A DNA stretch of 64,000 nt from Paramoeba atlantica (Eukaryota > Discosea), in contig CDRNVI010000103.1 in assembly GCA_977017575.1 (NCBI GenBank), positions 1-64,000 of the forward strand. The letters run 5' to 3'. The notes under the pieces are model-generated. The model searched no databases. It was not told the DNA's origin and worked only from the letters and a program-made list of their open reading frames with translations. The position numbers were made by a program, and so were the translations under genes. Positions 10,360-20,007 of this stretch are shown piece after piece; within the stretch, counting starts at the first letter, position 1, and each line of letters starts with the position of its first letter.

Positions 10360-10439
10360 ATACAGGAAGCACTTTTTTGAACGGCCCTACGCGCCGAGGA
10401 TTTTCTTTTTAGCCTAATTAAATATCCAATTCTTTAAAC

Positions 10440-10500
10440 GTTAACACTCCCAGAGCTACTTAACATTCCACTCCGGAACGTTAAACCAGACTGGTTTATG
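10440..10500. repeat. Single end of the GTTAAC/AACATTCC repeat family
   Basis: This matches the right end of the element at 38649-39062: TTAACACTCC, then AGAGCTACT, then TAACATTCC, then GGAACGTTAAAC. I see no matching left end nearby. Confidence 0.55.
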
Positions 10501-10585
10501 TTCCGCATTTTACTACTGGAGAATCGTCTTTCTTAGAATTTTTCTTTCATATTTTTCCGCATCATATTTCATACTGATATCAGAC

Positions 10586-11278
10586 ATGCGACCTGAAGAC
10601 CGATATCTAGACGTAAACCTGTGTAATCTGCGTTTTACGTATTCAAAAATTAATCCACATTTTAGTTGCGGACGAACCTTGCAAAGCACACTGAAATCGT
10701 TACATGAAAAAAGAATTACGCTGGAAGATTTACCCGCCCTCACAATACTTATGAAAAACCCTTCAATACCGAATAGAGTAAGAAGCAATCAAGGGCGCTT
10801 AAAAAAGACCCACCAAAACGACAAACAATCAGAAATCGAATATTACTGTCTCAACAACCGCAGACTATATGTAATCAAACGCTATATGCTCGAGGCAGGA
10901 CTTTTCTCGCGAGAAGACATGAGAGTGGGTGAAAGAACGTTTTCTGAAAATTTGGACTCTGAAAAGGAAAGGCAATGCGAGATTTCTTCTAGTATTAACA
11001 CTGTTCCATTAGAAGAAAATAAGGAAAGGGTGAAATCGTCCGGCAGAGAATTTGCTTTTCAACCGTTAAATTCCACTTTTTCAAAGAATGAACTCCCACG
11101 TACGCTTCGAGTTCGAGTTCGTCCTATGAACGCGAAAGAAGAACCGAAATACAACGCAGAGAGCTGCGGTCTGTATACTCGTGTAATTGGTGCAGGAGTC
11201 ACGCGGGCGGCAAGACAGCGACAAGCCTGTGAGCCTCCTAATACGTACAAATTGGACTTGCCTGCATCATCGAAGTGA
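10586..11278 (+). CDS. Conserved protein of unknown function with a NNRRLYV motif
   Basis: This 230-residue frame contains LDVNLCNLRFTYSKINPHFS, then CGRTLQSTLKSLHEK, LPALTILMKN and YYCLNNRRLYVIKRYM. It ends with RVRVRPMN near residue 178. From memory, an uncharacterised eukaryotic protein family shares the order S-x-I-x-P-x-F-S-x-x-G-R ... L-P-x-I ... Y-x-x-x-NNRRL-x-V, sometimes followed by VRV. I give it no function. The last ~50 residues (SCGLYTRVIGAGVTRAARQR onward) look unlike the rest and may be translated repeat. It stands between transposon relics and could be a decaying copy. Confidence 0.5.
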   Translation: MRPEDRYLDVNLCNLRFTYSKINPHFSCGRTLQSTLKSLHEKRITLEDLPALTILMKNPSIPNRVRSNQGRLKKTHQNDKQSEIEYYCLNNRRLYVIKRYMLEAGLFSREDMRVGERTFSENLDSEKERQCEISSSINTVPLEENKERVKSSGREFAFQPLNSTFSKNELPRTLRVRVRPMNAKEEPKYNAESCGLYTRVIGAGVTRAARQRQACEPPNTYKLDLPASSK

Positions 11279-12058
11279 GGAATGGAGATATCCATACATA
11301 CAACTGGACTCAGGATGAGTTCTTTTTTGTCGAGCTTTTCTGTCATAGTATAGCGATTCTGTAGCGAGCTTACATCAGTATGTATCTAGCGATGTACAGT
11401 GTCAGCAACAGGCAGCAGCAAAGGAATTTCATCCGCCCTGTCGTCGACGAAAGCTGTAAACCTCTAAGCTCTGAAAGGAAAGTGAACAGGAATTCTTTTC
11501 TCACGCTTCGTATTTAAGCCTACAGCGCCTCTTCTTCTTTCTCCACAGTGGATAACCGTTTCCATCCGTTTTCTAGAGGCATGGTTCGACGCGCAGCTGA
11601 ACTTGAATGCACTTCTTACATGTCATCAATGGTTTCTGGTCTTTGTTTATTCTTTTATGTTTTAAGGATACTCCAAAGATTCCCTATTGGATTCGAGTCC
11701 GGTGAATCTGTTGGCCATCGTGAATATTGTGAACTGGGATTTAAACTGCTCTTTGACTGACGCTTTATTTTGGTTAACTGTCTAATTTGACTGTCTGAAT
11801 GCACTCGACTGTAATTTTCTCTTTACGTATTTTGTCATCTGGAAGCTTCTGAAAAAGAAATTTATTTACAGGAATTTGCTAAGATCTTGGATAGAGTGTG
11901 CATCTGATGGTAGGTGTATAAAAAAACGTGCCGAGCCAACATCACCCTATTAATTAAGAACTCTTTTTGAAACTCGTATTTTCTATTAAGGATGAATTTT
12001 TACCTGAAATTGGTCTTCAAAGGACTTACCTAGACGTATTTTTCAACTATTCAATTAC
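11279..12058. other. Gene-free stretch with a mariner relic
   Basis: The only assignable content is the minus-strand mariner scrap near 11600-11770. The rest is AT-rich. No repeat or RNA gene is apparent. Confidence 0.4.
11600..11770 (-). pseudogene. Tc1/mariner transposase scrap
   Basis: The minus strand encodes QYSRWPTDSPDSNPIGNLW, a variant of the WPxxSPDLNPIExxW signature. Only this third-acid region survives, and the Glu is replaced by Gly. Confidence 0.65.
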
Positions 12059-12856
12059 ATGCTTTCAATAATTTCTTTGGTCGACAGTCCCGTGACTTGC
12101 TTTAAATCACGCGCCGCCAAAATTAGTGTCGCGAATCTCCCTCCGGAATTCGAACTTGCGAAACTATTTCAAGATGTCATTAATCCACACCCTTCTTGGA
12201 CTACTGGAACTGCTGCTTGTACGTGGTATGGCGTGGAGTGCATTGAAGCCAAGATTTGCAATATTAAATTGGAAAGGCGTCCCTCATCTGTTTTACCATT
12301 CAGTGGTGCACTTCGCTTTGAACATCTTCCACGATCTCTTTTAGAGTTGAATATCCAGTCGACTGACATCACGGGCAAAGTGCAGCTCATCGACCTGCCC
12401 CCTAAGCTTCATAGCTTGGTTCTTTCTGGAAACAAATTTTACGGGTCATTGGACTTAGTGTCTCTCCCGAACCTTATTAAATGGCTTTCATTGAATAAAA
12501 ATCGGTTTTCAGGGAATATATGCCTGAGTGGGCTGCCGGCACAAATCAGACGTCTTCTTCTCGACAACAATGCTCTTACCGGAGCGCCCGACTTGACATC
12601 GCTTCCGAGTCTGATACAGGAAGTAAGTCTTCATAATAATATGTTTTCAGGGATAATTGACCTGACTCAGCTTCCTCCTTCATTGCGGCGTCTCACACTG
12701 GAAAACAACGAAGAGCTCAATGCGGAAGTGGAGAAGTCACGACTGCCCACGTTCTTGAATGCATACATAGAAGGGAACGGCGCATTCATGCACAGACAGA
12801 ATAGTTTGTTTACCTTTCTAAACACGAAAATCTGCATTGCGAAACACGTTCCTTAG
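12059..12856 (+). CDS. LRR family protein, intact, 265 aa
   Basis: The cap has ANLPPEFELAKLFQDVINPH, then PSWTTGT and CTWYGVECIE, the full set of family motifs. About seven repeats follow, for example LPPKLHSLVLSGNKFYGSL and LPAQIRRLLLDNNALTGAP. The start at 12059 gives a weakly hydrophobic first ten residues (MLSIISLVDS), too short for a confident signal peptide. The C-terminal ~30 residues (AFMHRQNSLFTFLN onward) are not LRR and are not shared with the paralogues. No membrane anchor is visible. Confidence 0.8.
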   Translation: MLSIISLVDSPVTCFKSRAAKISVANLPPEFELAKLFQDVINPHPSWTTGTAACTWYGVECIEAKICNIKLERRPSSVLPFSGALRFEHLPRSLLELNIQSTDITGKVQLIDLPPKLHSLVLSGNKFYGSLDLVSLPNLIKWLSLNKNRFSGNICLSGLPAQIRRLLLDNNALTGAPDLTSLPSLIQEVSLHNNMFSGIIDLTQLPPSLRRLTLENNEELNAEVEKSRLPTFLNAYIEGNGAFMHRQNSLFTFLNTKICIAKHVP

Positions 12857-13094
12857 TAGTCTTAGATTTCGAAGTTTCCTTTTTCGGATTTACCAGCTCC
12901 TCGTGCCGTAGAAGGCCGAAGTAGCCTACAGCAAACCCTTTCGCCAAATGTAACTTCCTGATTGCCTACCAGCTAGTACAAACGTACTAGCTCATGAAAC
13001 TTTTGCCCTGCAGCAGGTCATCTAGGAATCTTGACTTTACAGATTTAAAACGTCTTTGGAATCTACTGTGTCTAACAATGTCAAAAACTTCTTT

Positions 13095-13195
13095 AGTTGC
13101 TTGGTTAAACGTGGTGGTTGCTTTCAACGTGGAAGGCACTGCCCCTGCGCGCTTCGCGCTGAAAACTACCTCTGCATTTAACGATGCGACAAAAA
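13095..13195. repeat. Palindromic repeat with GCGCGCTTCGCG hairpin core
   Basis: The left arm GGTTAAACGTGGTGGTTGCT is answered by AACTACCTCTGCATTTAACG on the right, with GCGCGCTTCGCGCTGAAAAC in between. Related copies occur at ~36090, 44005, 46910 and 58675. Confidence 0.6.
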
Positions 13196-13259
13196 TTGTA
13201 AAATAAAATCGATAAAAATTAACATTCTATATGACGAACCATTTTCGAGAATGTCCACG

Positions 13260-13357
13260 TGACTCTGTGAGAGCTCTCCAACGCGCTATTATTTTCGTAA
13301 ATTCGCCGAGTCATACATATTTCGATCCCCCGTATTTTCGTGCCCACCCCTGTATAT
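13260..13357. repeat. Degraded end of the 9074-9839 TIR element family
   Basis: It carries GAGAGCTCTCC and later CCCCGTATTTTCGTGCCC ending ACCCCTGTATA. This is the order seen in the right arm of the 9074-9839 element. Confidence 0.5.
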
Positions 13358-13417
13358 TTTTCTAATTTACCCACTATTCCAGAGAATGGTAATTAATGCA
13401 ATAGATCCCCACTGTCA

Positions 13418-14860
13418 ATGGATTGTGCAATCTGTTATTTACCACTTTTTGGCGACCTCCTCTCCCCGGAAACGGCTTTTTCTGAGCTTCCCAGCGAGAC
13501 CACAGCTATCTCGAGCACTACCTGTGGGCACTGCTTTCACACTCCTTGTATCACACAAGCCTTGCGACTTCTTCCTCAGTGTCCGACATGTAACGCCGCA
13601 CAGCAGCCTCACGCAGTCCATGCACTGTACTTGAATTTAGCATCACTCTACCCCCCAGACATTTTAACAGGATCGAGCCGAAACGTTTCCTCCACACCTT
13701 CGGCGGTTTCTCGCTTGCAACGGATACACTTAGGAAAGAAAATCCGGGCACAGCTTCGTTCGATTGATTCACTAAACCGTGCCAGGGAAGAGAACACAGC
13801 GCAACTCCATGCATGTCATGACGAGATTGACACCACGCAAGAAAGTCTACATGCCGCATCCGGAGAGCTTAGCGAATTACAAGACTCCTCTGCGAAGCTG
13901 CTGCAAGAAAATGCCGCACTGGAAGTACATTGTGAGAAACTGGAAGCCATCCATGTGGGGGCGCAATTTATGGAAGGCGGAAAAATCGACGAAAGCCGCC
14001 TGGGTCTGGCACGTATTCCTCCACGGGTGCACGAGTGTATGCGTGCCACGCGAAGGATGCTAACACACTGTCAAAGCGACTTGGAGATGGCCCAAAAACT
14101 TCATCAAAAGATGAAGAACGAAAATGAAGCGCTACGCCAGAAACTGTATCTCTATAAAGCACGAAGAAGGGGACACACATGGCAAGCGAGAGGTCACCGA
14201 GAGAAAGGGGTCACGAACGAATTGAAGCGCTATCCTGTCGGAAAAAACGATTTGCCCTCGCAGAATCATTCCCCAGTTTTACGAAATCATACTGTTGATT
14301 CGTGTGCTATTCAGTCTGTTTACTCTGCGAATCGTATTTCTTATGCGGATCGCGTAGGTAGCTCCTCGGATTCCAGACCTAACAAATTTGAAGTAAATGA
14401 AGTTTTAGATAAACCGCATGTTTCCTTAGTATCCGCAAGACAGAATGGTGAGAATCAAGATTCAATCGATTTGCTTCGAGCAGGTAAGCTAAACGGTGAT
14501 GAAAATTGCACGAAAAGCAATATCCCATTTACACCTCAAGAGGCCAAACAATTATTTTCCCCAAGTGAATGCAGCCCTATGAATGTGGACATAGACTCCT
14601 CCTTGCAACCAATGCAAACGCAAAACTCAAGTATAACCTCCACTAGCAGCAGTCAAGTTTTCAGCAATGAAAGGTGCGAAGTTATAGAACTTTCACCCCA
14701 GAAAAGTAAAGTTGCACCGCGCACACCAGGACAAAAAAGGTGTCCTAAATTGTCTCAAAAATCACAACTCTCTACGTCTTCATTGACATTTACAGTTGTA
14801 CCGCACCATAACACTCATGTAGTTCGCAATGTTGTAGAGGAAATTGATCTAAACATCTAG
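13418..14860 (+). CDS. TRAIP-like RING finger coiled-coil protein (copy 1)
   Basis: This 480-residue protein starts almost directly with a C3HC4-type RING. Its parts are CAIC at residues 3-6, CGHCFHTPC near 35-43 and CPTC near 54-57. The ligand spacing before CGHCFH is long. The segment HALYLNLA right after the RING resembles the same position in TRAIP. A coiled coil follows (residues ~100-250, rich in Glu, Gln, Leu). The last 200 residues are Ser-rich and disordered, with two acidic-flanked hydrophobic patches (CEVIELSPQ and VVEEIDLNI) that look like SUMO-interaction motifs. RING proteins of this class are ubiquitin E3 ligases; TRAIP acts in replication stress and mitosis. The gene is a tandem paralogue of the next one, 165 bases downstream. 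RING is sure, TRAIP orthology is tentative. Confidence 0.8.
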   Translation: MDCAICYLPLFGDLLSPETAFSELPSETTAISSTTCGHCFHTPCITQALRLLPQCPTCNAAQQPHAVHALYLNLASLYPPDILTGSSRNVSSTPSAVSRLQRIHLGKKIRAQLRSIDSLNRAREENTAQLHACHDEIDTTQESLHAASGELSELQDSSAKLLQENAALEVHCEKLEAIHVGAQFMEGGKIDESRLGLARIPPRVHECMRATRRMLTHCQSDLEMAQKLHQKMKNENEALRQKLYLYKARRRGHTWQARGHREKGVTNELKRYPVGKNDLPSQNHSPVLRNHTVDSCAIQSVYSANRISYADRVGSSSDSRPNKFEVNEVLDKPHVSLVSARQNGENQDSIDLLRAGKLNGDENCTKSNIPFTPQEAKQLFSPSECSPMNVDIDSSLQPMQTQNSSITSTSSSQVFSNERCEVIELSPQKSKVAPRTPGQKRCPKLSQKSQLSTSSLTFTVVPHHNTHVVRNVVEEIDLNI

Positions 14861-15010
14861 AATGACACCAAACAAGACACTCGAATTTCTTATCAAATCA
14901 ATATCGCCTTGTTGAGTGTAGGTGTTTGTAAGAAGCGGTGCATTCACGTACACGTTGGCGTCATTCCTTCAGCTCCGTCCTCTTTTTTTTTCATTTTTTC
15001 TTCTCCCGCC

Positions 15011-15028
15011 ATGAGAATGCCGCCATGA
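15011..15028 (+). other. Five-codon upstream ORF overlapping the next start (ATGA)
   Basis: ATG at 15011 opens a short frame that ends in TGA at 15026-15028. This overlaps the ATG at 15025 of the second RING gene as ATGA. It may reduce or couple translation. It matters only if the mRNA leader includes 15011, which the sequence cannot show. Confidence 0.4.
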
Positions 15029-17016
15029 GTACCGCGACGGATTGCCCCATCTGCTACCTCCCTCTCCTCACCGAGGCCGCGGACACGCCCCCTCCACAGC
15101 CCGAACCGGACAATCCCCCGCTTCCCCCCTCCCCCATCTCCAGCACCACCTGCGGACACTGTTTCCACACCGCCTGCCTGCACCAAGCCCTCACGTACCT
15201 CCGACGCTGTCCCTCCTGTCGGGCCCCGCAGGAGATTTACGAGACCCACCCGCTCCACCTGCAGCACCTGCAGAATCCGAATTTTCCGTTTGTTCAAAGC
15301 ACAGGGGGGGAAGAAGAAGAAGAACAGGAAGAAGAAGAAGAAGAACAACAACAAGAAATACAAGAAAGAGAAGGCTCTGAACGTTTTGATAAAAATGGAT
15401 TCAATTCTTCAAGAGCGCTTGACATCGAAGGAGGAGAAGGGGGCGTAGGTCTACAAAACGACAACGGTGTAAAGGCAAAGAATGCGCTTTATGGAAAAAT
15501 ACAATCCAATGGTGAGGCCATTGCCTCGCTCTCCGAGGTTTATCTACGTGACCGGCAGGGCTTGCTGTTGTCGCAGACAAAGCTCTCCGAGACCCGGTGG
15601 AATGTGGAGATCAAACAAGGCGAGATCTCTCGTCTTCGTCAGGATACCGCGCTGTTGTATGAGACCAAACTAAAGCTAATGGATCGGTGTGAGTCGATGC
15701 AGTCTACCGAGGAGAGGTTGGGGGCGGAGAATGAGGGGGAGGAGACGGTGCTCAGTTCGCTCGGACTTGCCCATTTACCGGCGAAAGTGGTCGAGTGCAT
15801 GAGATCCACGCGACGAGTCCTGGAATCCCGACGGAAGGAGCTGCGTGTGATGCAAATGCGCTACCAGAATGTGTTACGGGATAATGAGCGGCTGCGAGGG
15901 AAGTTACAAAAGGAACAATCGAGAGCACAGGGCGCAGTAAAGGGAATGGACACGGAACGGTTGAGGCGTGTGGAGAGCTGGCAAATCGAAGCCGCACTCT
16001 CACCCCAGAGAACGAAAGTTTTTTCGCAGGAACAAGCAGAGAAGCCCCCACCGATGGTTTACGTGGAAACTTTGCATGGCTCTTCAGATTTCGCAATAAA
16101 AGGCAAGACGAAGTTTGCATCAGATCCCGTTGAGACGTTGTCGAGTACGGAACGTGGAATACAGAGCACTCGAAAACGGACACGTTATGATGTGACATCA
16201 TTTTCACACCCAGATGATTCGCAAATTTCATCTAGTCGGGCGGTATCTCCGAAGGGTGGTCCTCCTGAAGAAAGTTGGCGAAGAGTTTGTGAAACGAACA
16301 CGATAAATATTACTGATGTAATCGATCCTGCACCTCACCCCCTTCCTACAGGAATTGTGACCTCATCGAGTCCTACTTTCCAACAGAAGAAGCCTAACCT
16401 CTACATTTCGAACGATGCCGTTGTGGAACAATTTGGTAGTGAGGACGAATCGTTCGAGTTGATTCGTCATTTATCATCGCACGATTCGGCGGTAACTAAT
16501 CCACAAAAATCACAACGTTCCACACATCGGTCGTCTTCGCAAATCGATAATTTATCATCAACTGCTTCTCAATCACGAAAAGGTGAAGTCATCTCTTTGT
16601 GCCAGAGCTCCTCTCACGGGGATTCGCGCAACTCTGCTGAATGTGAAACTGTCGATCTTGTGAAAGAAAAAATATTATCATCACGAAAGGGATTCACCTC
16701 GCGTAAAGAACAAATCACAAGTTCGCACATTTTATCCAGTGAGAATTCGGATGAACAAAGCGCGCTGGTCATCCCGGGAAGTCACCGAACGAGAACAGCT
16801 TGTAAAACGAATGCAAACCATCACCCCGACGCAACGACATCCGTAGCGGCCCGGGTGGTACAGATTTCGACACCCTCTCAGCATGCTAACACGAGTAACA
16901 TGAATCGTGCTCATACGAAAAATCGAGGAATAAACTCGAGCACAAAATTTTCAGTGCCTCCCAAACAACAGAATGGCACGAAGACTAAGGCGCGTGTCAT
17001 GACATGTGTACTATAG
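15025..17016 (+). CDS. TRAIP-like RING finger coiled-coil protein (copy 2)
   Basis: This 663-residue paralogue of the preceding gene has CPIC at residues 7-10, CGHCFHTACL near 43-52 and CPSC near 62-65. The matching block SSTTCGHCFHT is shared with copy 1. The RING is followed by a poly-Glu/Gln tract (residues ~93-112), a coiled coil and a long Ser-rich tail. The tail holds EVISLCQSS and CETVDLVKE, both like SUMO-interaction motifs. The start at 15025 is preferred because the upstream in-frame residues (LFFFHFFFSRH) are translated pyrimidine leader. The first ~250 bases are GC-rich compared with the AT-richer tail. Its likely role is ubiquitin E3 ligase activity; the substrate is unknown. Confidence 0.78.
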   Translation: MSTATDCPICYLPLLTEAADTPPPQPEPDNPPLPPSPISSTTCGHCFHTACLHQALTYLRRCPSCRAPQEIYETHPLHLQHLQNPNFPFVQSTGGEEEEEQEEEEEEQQQEIQEREGSERFDKNGFNSSRALDIEGGEGGVGLQNDNGVKAKNALYGKIQSNGEAIASLSEVYLRDRQGLLLSQTKLSETRWNVEIKQGEISRLRQDTALLYETKLKLMDRCESMQSTEERLGAENEGEETVLSSLGLAHLPAKVVECMRSTRRVLESRRKELRVMQMRYQNVLRDNERLRGKLQKEQSRAQGAVKGMDTERLRRVESWQIEAALSPQRTKVFSQEQAEKPPPMVYVETLHGSSDFAIKGKTKFASDPVETLSSTERGIQSTRKRTRYDVTSFSHPDDSQISSSRAVSPKGGPPEESWRRVCETNTINITDVIDPAPHPLPTGIVTSSSPTFQQKKPNLYISNDAVVEQFGSEDESFELIRHLSSHDSAVTNPQKSQRSTHRSSSQIDNLSSTASQSRKGEVISLCQSSSHGDSRNSAECETVDLVKEKILSSRKGFTSRKEQITSSHILSSENSDEQSALVIPGSHRTRTACKTNANHHPDATTSVAARVVQISTPSQHANTSNMNRAHTKNRGINSSTKFSVPPKQQNGTKTKARVMTCVL

Positions 17017-17204
17017 AGTAGATTTAGCTCCTGCAACTTTACATTTATGGTATGACATCTTTAAACGTATTTTCTAATTTTCAAAGAACGCATGATCGTG
17101 TTTCATCAAGCATAGAAGTTTTTATTACGCTTTAGTTCAGCGTTCTTTTTCTACTAATTTCTCTTAATGAATTTCTACCAATGTTCCTTTCCCCCCTCCA
17201 TATT

Positions 17205-17990
17205 TTACAGATACTCGGTTAGGCCTAACTCGGTTAGGCAAGGCGAGGGCCCCACTACCGCAAGAGTATGAATTAGCAGCGTTCATACGGGACGTGGAGA
17301 ATCCGTATCCTACGTGGAACACAAGTACAAGCATGTAAGTGGAAGAGCGTTACATGCAGCAAGGAAGGGAGGGTACAGAAGGTGAACTGGAGTTGGAATG
17401 GCGATCATGAAATGCCGTGTCATTTTAATTATCGGAAATTGAGAGGTATTTTGCACTGGAATGAATTGCCTGGGACAATTACCTCTGTACGGGTTACTGA
17501 AAACGCTTTTCGTGGAACGGTGTGCTTTCGAGCACTTCCACATGAACTGGTCTTATTACAGCTAGAAAGAAATGCATTCGAGGGTACCTTGGACCTGAAT
17601 GAATTGCCACAAAAACTGTTGCAGGGTTATGTATCGTTTAACAAATTTTATCGGCTACCTTGATCTTCGAAGCTTGCCGCCATCTATTACGGAACTATGG
17701 TCCCAGGAGAATTCTTTTCATGGTGGTCTCATCCTTACTTGTCTGCCTAACTCTTTGAATTTTTCTCGATCTCTCAAAGAACAGGTTCGAAGGCGATGTG
17801 AATTTGGATCATCTCCCCAAGAAGATGGGTTATCTTAATCTTTCAGATAACGTAAATCTGTGTGGTATGTACCGGGTATGGTTGCTGCCGACGTCAATGT
17901 ACGATCGGTATTGGACGGAATGGTGTTCGTGTACGTATGCAATGCACTCATTTATTTTTTCTTCGACGCTCATTGAGGAAGACGCGTGAA
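17205..17990 (+). pseudogene. LRR family pseudogene
   Basis: All parts of an LRR gene are present but in different frames. The cap is LPQEYELAAFIRDVENPY, then PTWNTST. A one-base shift near 17327 separates it from the ACKWKSVTC segment. The body has units such as LPHELVLLQLERNAFEGTL, and another shift near 17640 precedes YLDLRSLPPSITELW. A further shift lies near 17780. The end encodes LNLSDNVNLCGMY. It is closest in cap sequence to the gene at 27694. No intact frame spans it. Confidence 0.8.
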
Positions 17991-18234
17991 CCCTAAGATT
18001 TTTTCGATACAAGACGTGCGAAAAGGGGTACAAAAAGCAGATTTGGGACCAAAATAGCCGAATCTGGGGAAGACATTTTTGGGTGGCAAATCTGACACTG
18101 GTCCTGACTTGGACTTCGGCTCGGACCATGCGAATGTAACTTTTCAAGAACACTCCTTTTTCCTTCTTTATTAAACCGTGTTCCATGTTAATGTACCTGT
18201 ACAATAGGTGGGAACCTTTGGGTTTATCTCATTA

Positions 18235-18310
18235 TGTTCAATTCCGCAAAAAACGAGGTATCGAAACCTCAGTTTCCAAATATTTTTCTCCAGACGCGTA
18301 AAATAGGTCA
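18235..18310 (+). repeat. Orphan 3' flank of an LRR gene
   Basis: ATTCCGCAAAAAACGAGGTA and the following ~45 bases match the 3' end and downstream flank of the LRR gene at 41898-42467 (ATTCCGCAAAAAACTAGGTA at ~42454). The rest of that copy is absent, which suggests loss of one unit from a former tandem pair. Confidence 0.65.
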
Positions 18311-18550
18311 CACAGCTTCCCAGCTCTCTGTGCGCGCACCCGCGCTGTTGGGGTAATGCCATAACACATTAATTACCGCTCCATATACTGTTGAATAAGT
18401 GGAGTATTGTATCATCTATTGTTAGCAATCGGACATTGTTCGTAAACAAAAACTGCCAACAATAGACGTACCCCTCGCTTTAGATACTTGCGCATCTTCT
18501 TCAATAAATATTTTTCTGTTATTTACAGTACACTTCAATACTTTTCCTTT

Positions 18551-19120
18551 ATGGACGTCTCTCGTGCACATAAAGTGCGTGGTACTTCTCTTCCACCTGA
18601 GTTTATGCTTATTCGAATGATTGAAAATATTCAGAACCCACACCCATCATGGACGGCAGATATACCAGCATCTGGGTGGCAAGGAGTAGTGTGTTTCGAA
18701 AACGGTGACGTTGAAAAAGTTAGGTTTGAAGCGGAGGAATTAAGCGGATCTCTAAGTTGGGACATGCTACCTCGCTCACTTACTTTTTTTTCTGTTCATC
18801 AGAGCAATCTAATGGGGGAAGTAGACCTCAGTGACTTGCCCCCAAAACTCAAATTTTTAGATGGTTCTTATAACACCTTTACAGGGGGACTTGATTTATG
18901 TCATCTTCCAATGTTGCTTGAAGAGATCTTCTTTTCCGAGAACCGGTTAAGTGGGCAAGTTGATTTTTCTCATCTTCCACATCATTTGCGTTCACTTGCT
19001 TTGAGACACAATCGACTACTTGAGGGTGAAATGCGGCTTAGTGAACTTCCTTTAAGTTTAAGTTATCGTCCAATACAAGAAACTTCCATTGTATTTATTG
19101 ATGATTCCGAAACAAACTAG
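18551..19120 (+). CDS. LRR family protein, intact, 189 aa (pair with 41898)
   Basis: The start is the ATG at 18551 (MDVSRAHKVRG), which the paralogue at 41898 shares; upstream residues are translated leader. The cap is LPPEFMLIRMIENIQNPH, then PSWTAD, with GWQGVVC where most paralogues have CxWxGVxC. The first Cys of the pair is lost, as in the 41898 copy. Four to five LRRs follow. The upstream 140 bases (from ~18411) and the coding region from residue ~90 on are nearly identical to 41761-42467. The cap end and first repeat (residues ~33-85) differ strongly. No signal peptide. Confidence 0.8.
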   Translation: MDVSRAHKVRGTSLPPEFMLIRMIENIQNPHPSWTADIPASGWQGVVCFENGDVEKVRFEAEELSGSLSWDMLPRSLTFFSVHQSNLMGEVDLSDLPPKLKFLDGSYNTFTGGLDLCHLPMLLEEIFFSENRLSGQVDFSHLPHHLRSLALRHNRLLEGEMRLSELPLSLSYRPIQETSIVFIDDSETN

Positions 19121-19735
19121 ATCACATCTTGTTTCAAGTGTGATGTCAATTGAAAATTAATAAAAGTGAAATTAAAGGAAGGTCCGACAACCGTAAAAGC
19201 AAAATCACCTCATGAATCACATTTTTTTGAAATATCTTGCGTTGCTTCAGTATTTTTGGTATTTTATAATGCCCTATGTGGGGTGTGTTCGATTTTTCTG
19301 TAAAAAAGAGCTCACTTTGATCAAGGTTTCTCTGGGCCGAGGAGGGTTGTGTGCAGTGGCTAAAAAATCCAAATTTCCATTGAAATCGTTCCCGATCTAG
19401 CTTTCACTATATAATATAGTGACCACCCTCCCAAAGTTGAGGAAGCAGTAGCTATTAAAGCCGTAAGGTATAAAAGATAGGAATTTCGGAAAGAATGCTA
19501 TAAAAAAACAACTCTTACTGGAAATTGAAAAACATACTAAATTTTCTTGAATTTAACCTTAATAAACCATATTCCAGGATAGTATACCCATGTCCACTCA
19601 GTGTACCTACCCCCCTCAACATAACAGAAGCGTGAGGTGTACCATTTTCAGAAGCAAAAGTGCAGCATTTCTTAGCAATAACAGACCCAGCCCCTTATTT
19701 GAAGGCCAAGGTGAGCGCTGTAAAATTATTACTAT

Positions 19736-19918
19736 CCCCCCTTATTTAATAGGGCTCCGATTTTGGGCAAAAGGCCCTATTAAAGTGGGGGACATGGAAA
19801 ATAATGTGAAAGAAAAAAAATCGGCGCCGCTTCGCGGCGGATTCGAGAAATTTTTTCCACCTTTCCTGAAATCTTTTTTGGTCTTCTAGACAAAATAGCC
19901 CTATTAAATAGGGGGGGG
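19736..19918. mobile_element. Small inverted-repeat element (CCCCCCTTATTTAATAGGGC ends)
   Basis: CCCCCCTTATTTAATAGGGC at ~19736 is answered by its complement GCCCTATTAAATAGGGGGGG at ~19898. A further inverted partial copy lies at ~19778. The interior carries the hairpin GCGCCGCTTCGCGGCG. Confidence 0.65.
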
Positions 19919-20007
19919 ATGGTAAAATGTTTTTCGTTTCATAACAATTATTATTGATATTTTTTATTGGGAGCCTGCGATATTAATTGGAATTGTCTAT
20001 ATACTGT

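Larger units (their letters stand above)
8745..10412 (+). pseudogene. LRR gene relic split by two inverted-repeat elements
   Basis: Bases 8760-9070 align with 5590-5905 of the intact gene at 5193, including the identical stretch GGTTGTATGGAAATCAATTT. The homology is interrupted by the element at 9074-9839 and resumes at ~9846 (ACATTGGAGACGTCACTAATC). From 9968 to 10035 the sequence matches the last repeat of the 7345-7725 gene. It is interrupted again by the element at 10036-10359 and ends with the family's C-terminal codons (GAGGATTTTCTTTTTAG). Frameshifts and stops are frequent. The two halves match two different paralogues, so the relic may once have been a longer gene or a pair. Confidence 0.75.
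12857..13417. other. Spacer with two short repeats
   Basis: It contains a palindromic repeat (13095-13195) and a MITE-type end (13260-13357), listed separately. No gene seen. Confidence 0.4.

Noticed and set aside
11548-11760. 70-residue plus-strand frame
   Set aside because: It is the antisense of a mariner SPDSNPIG segment, not a gene.
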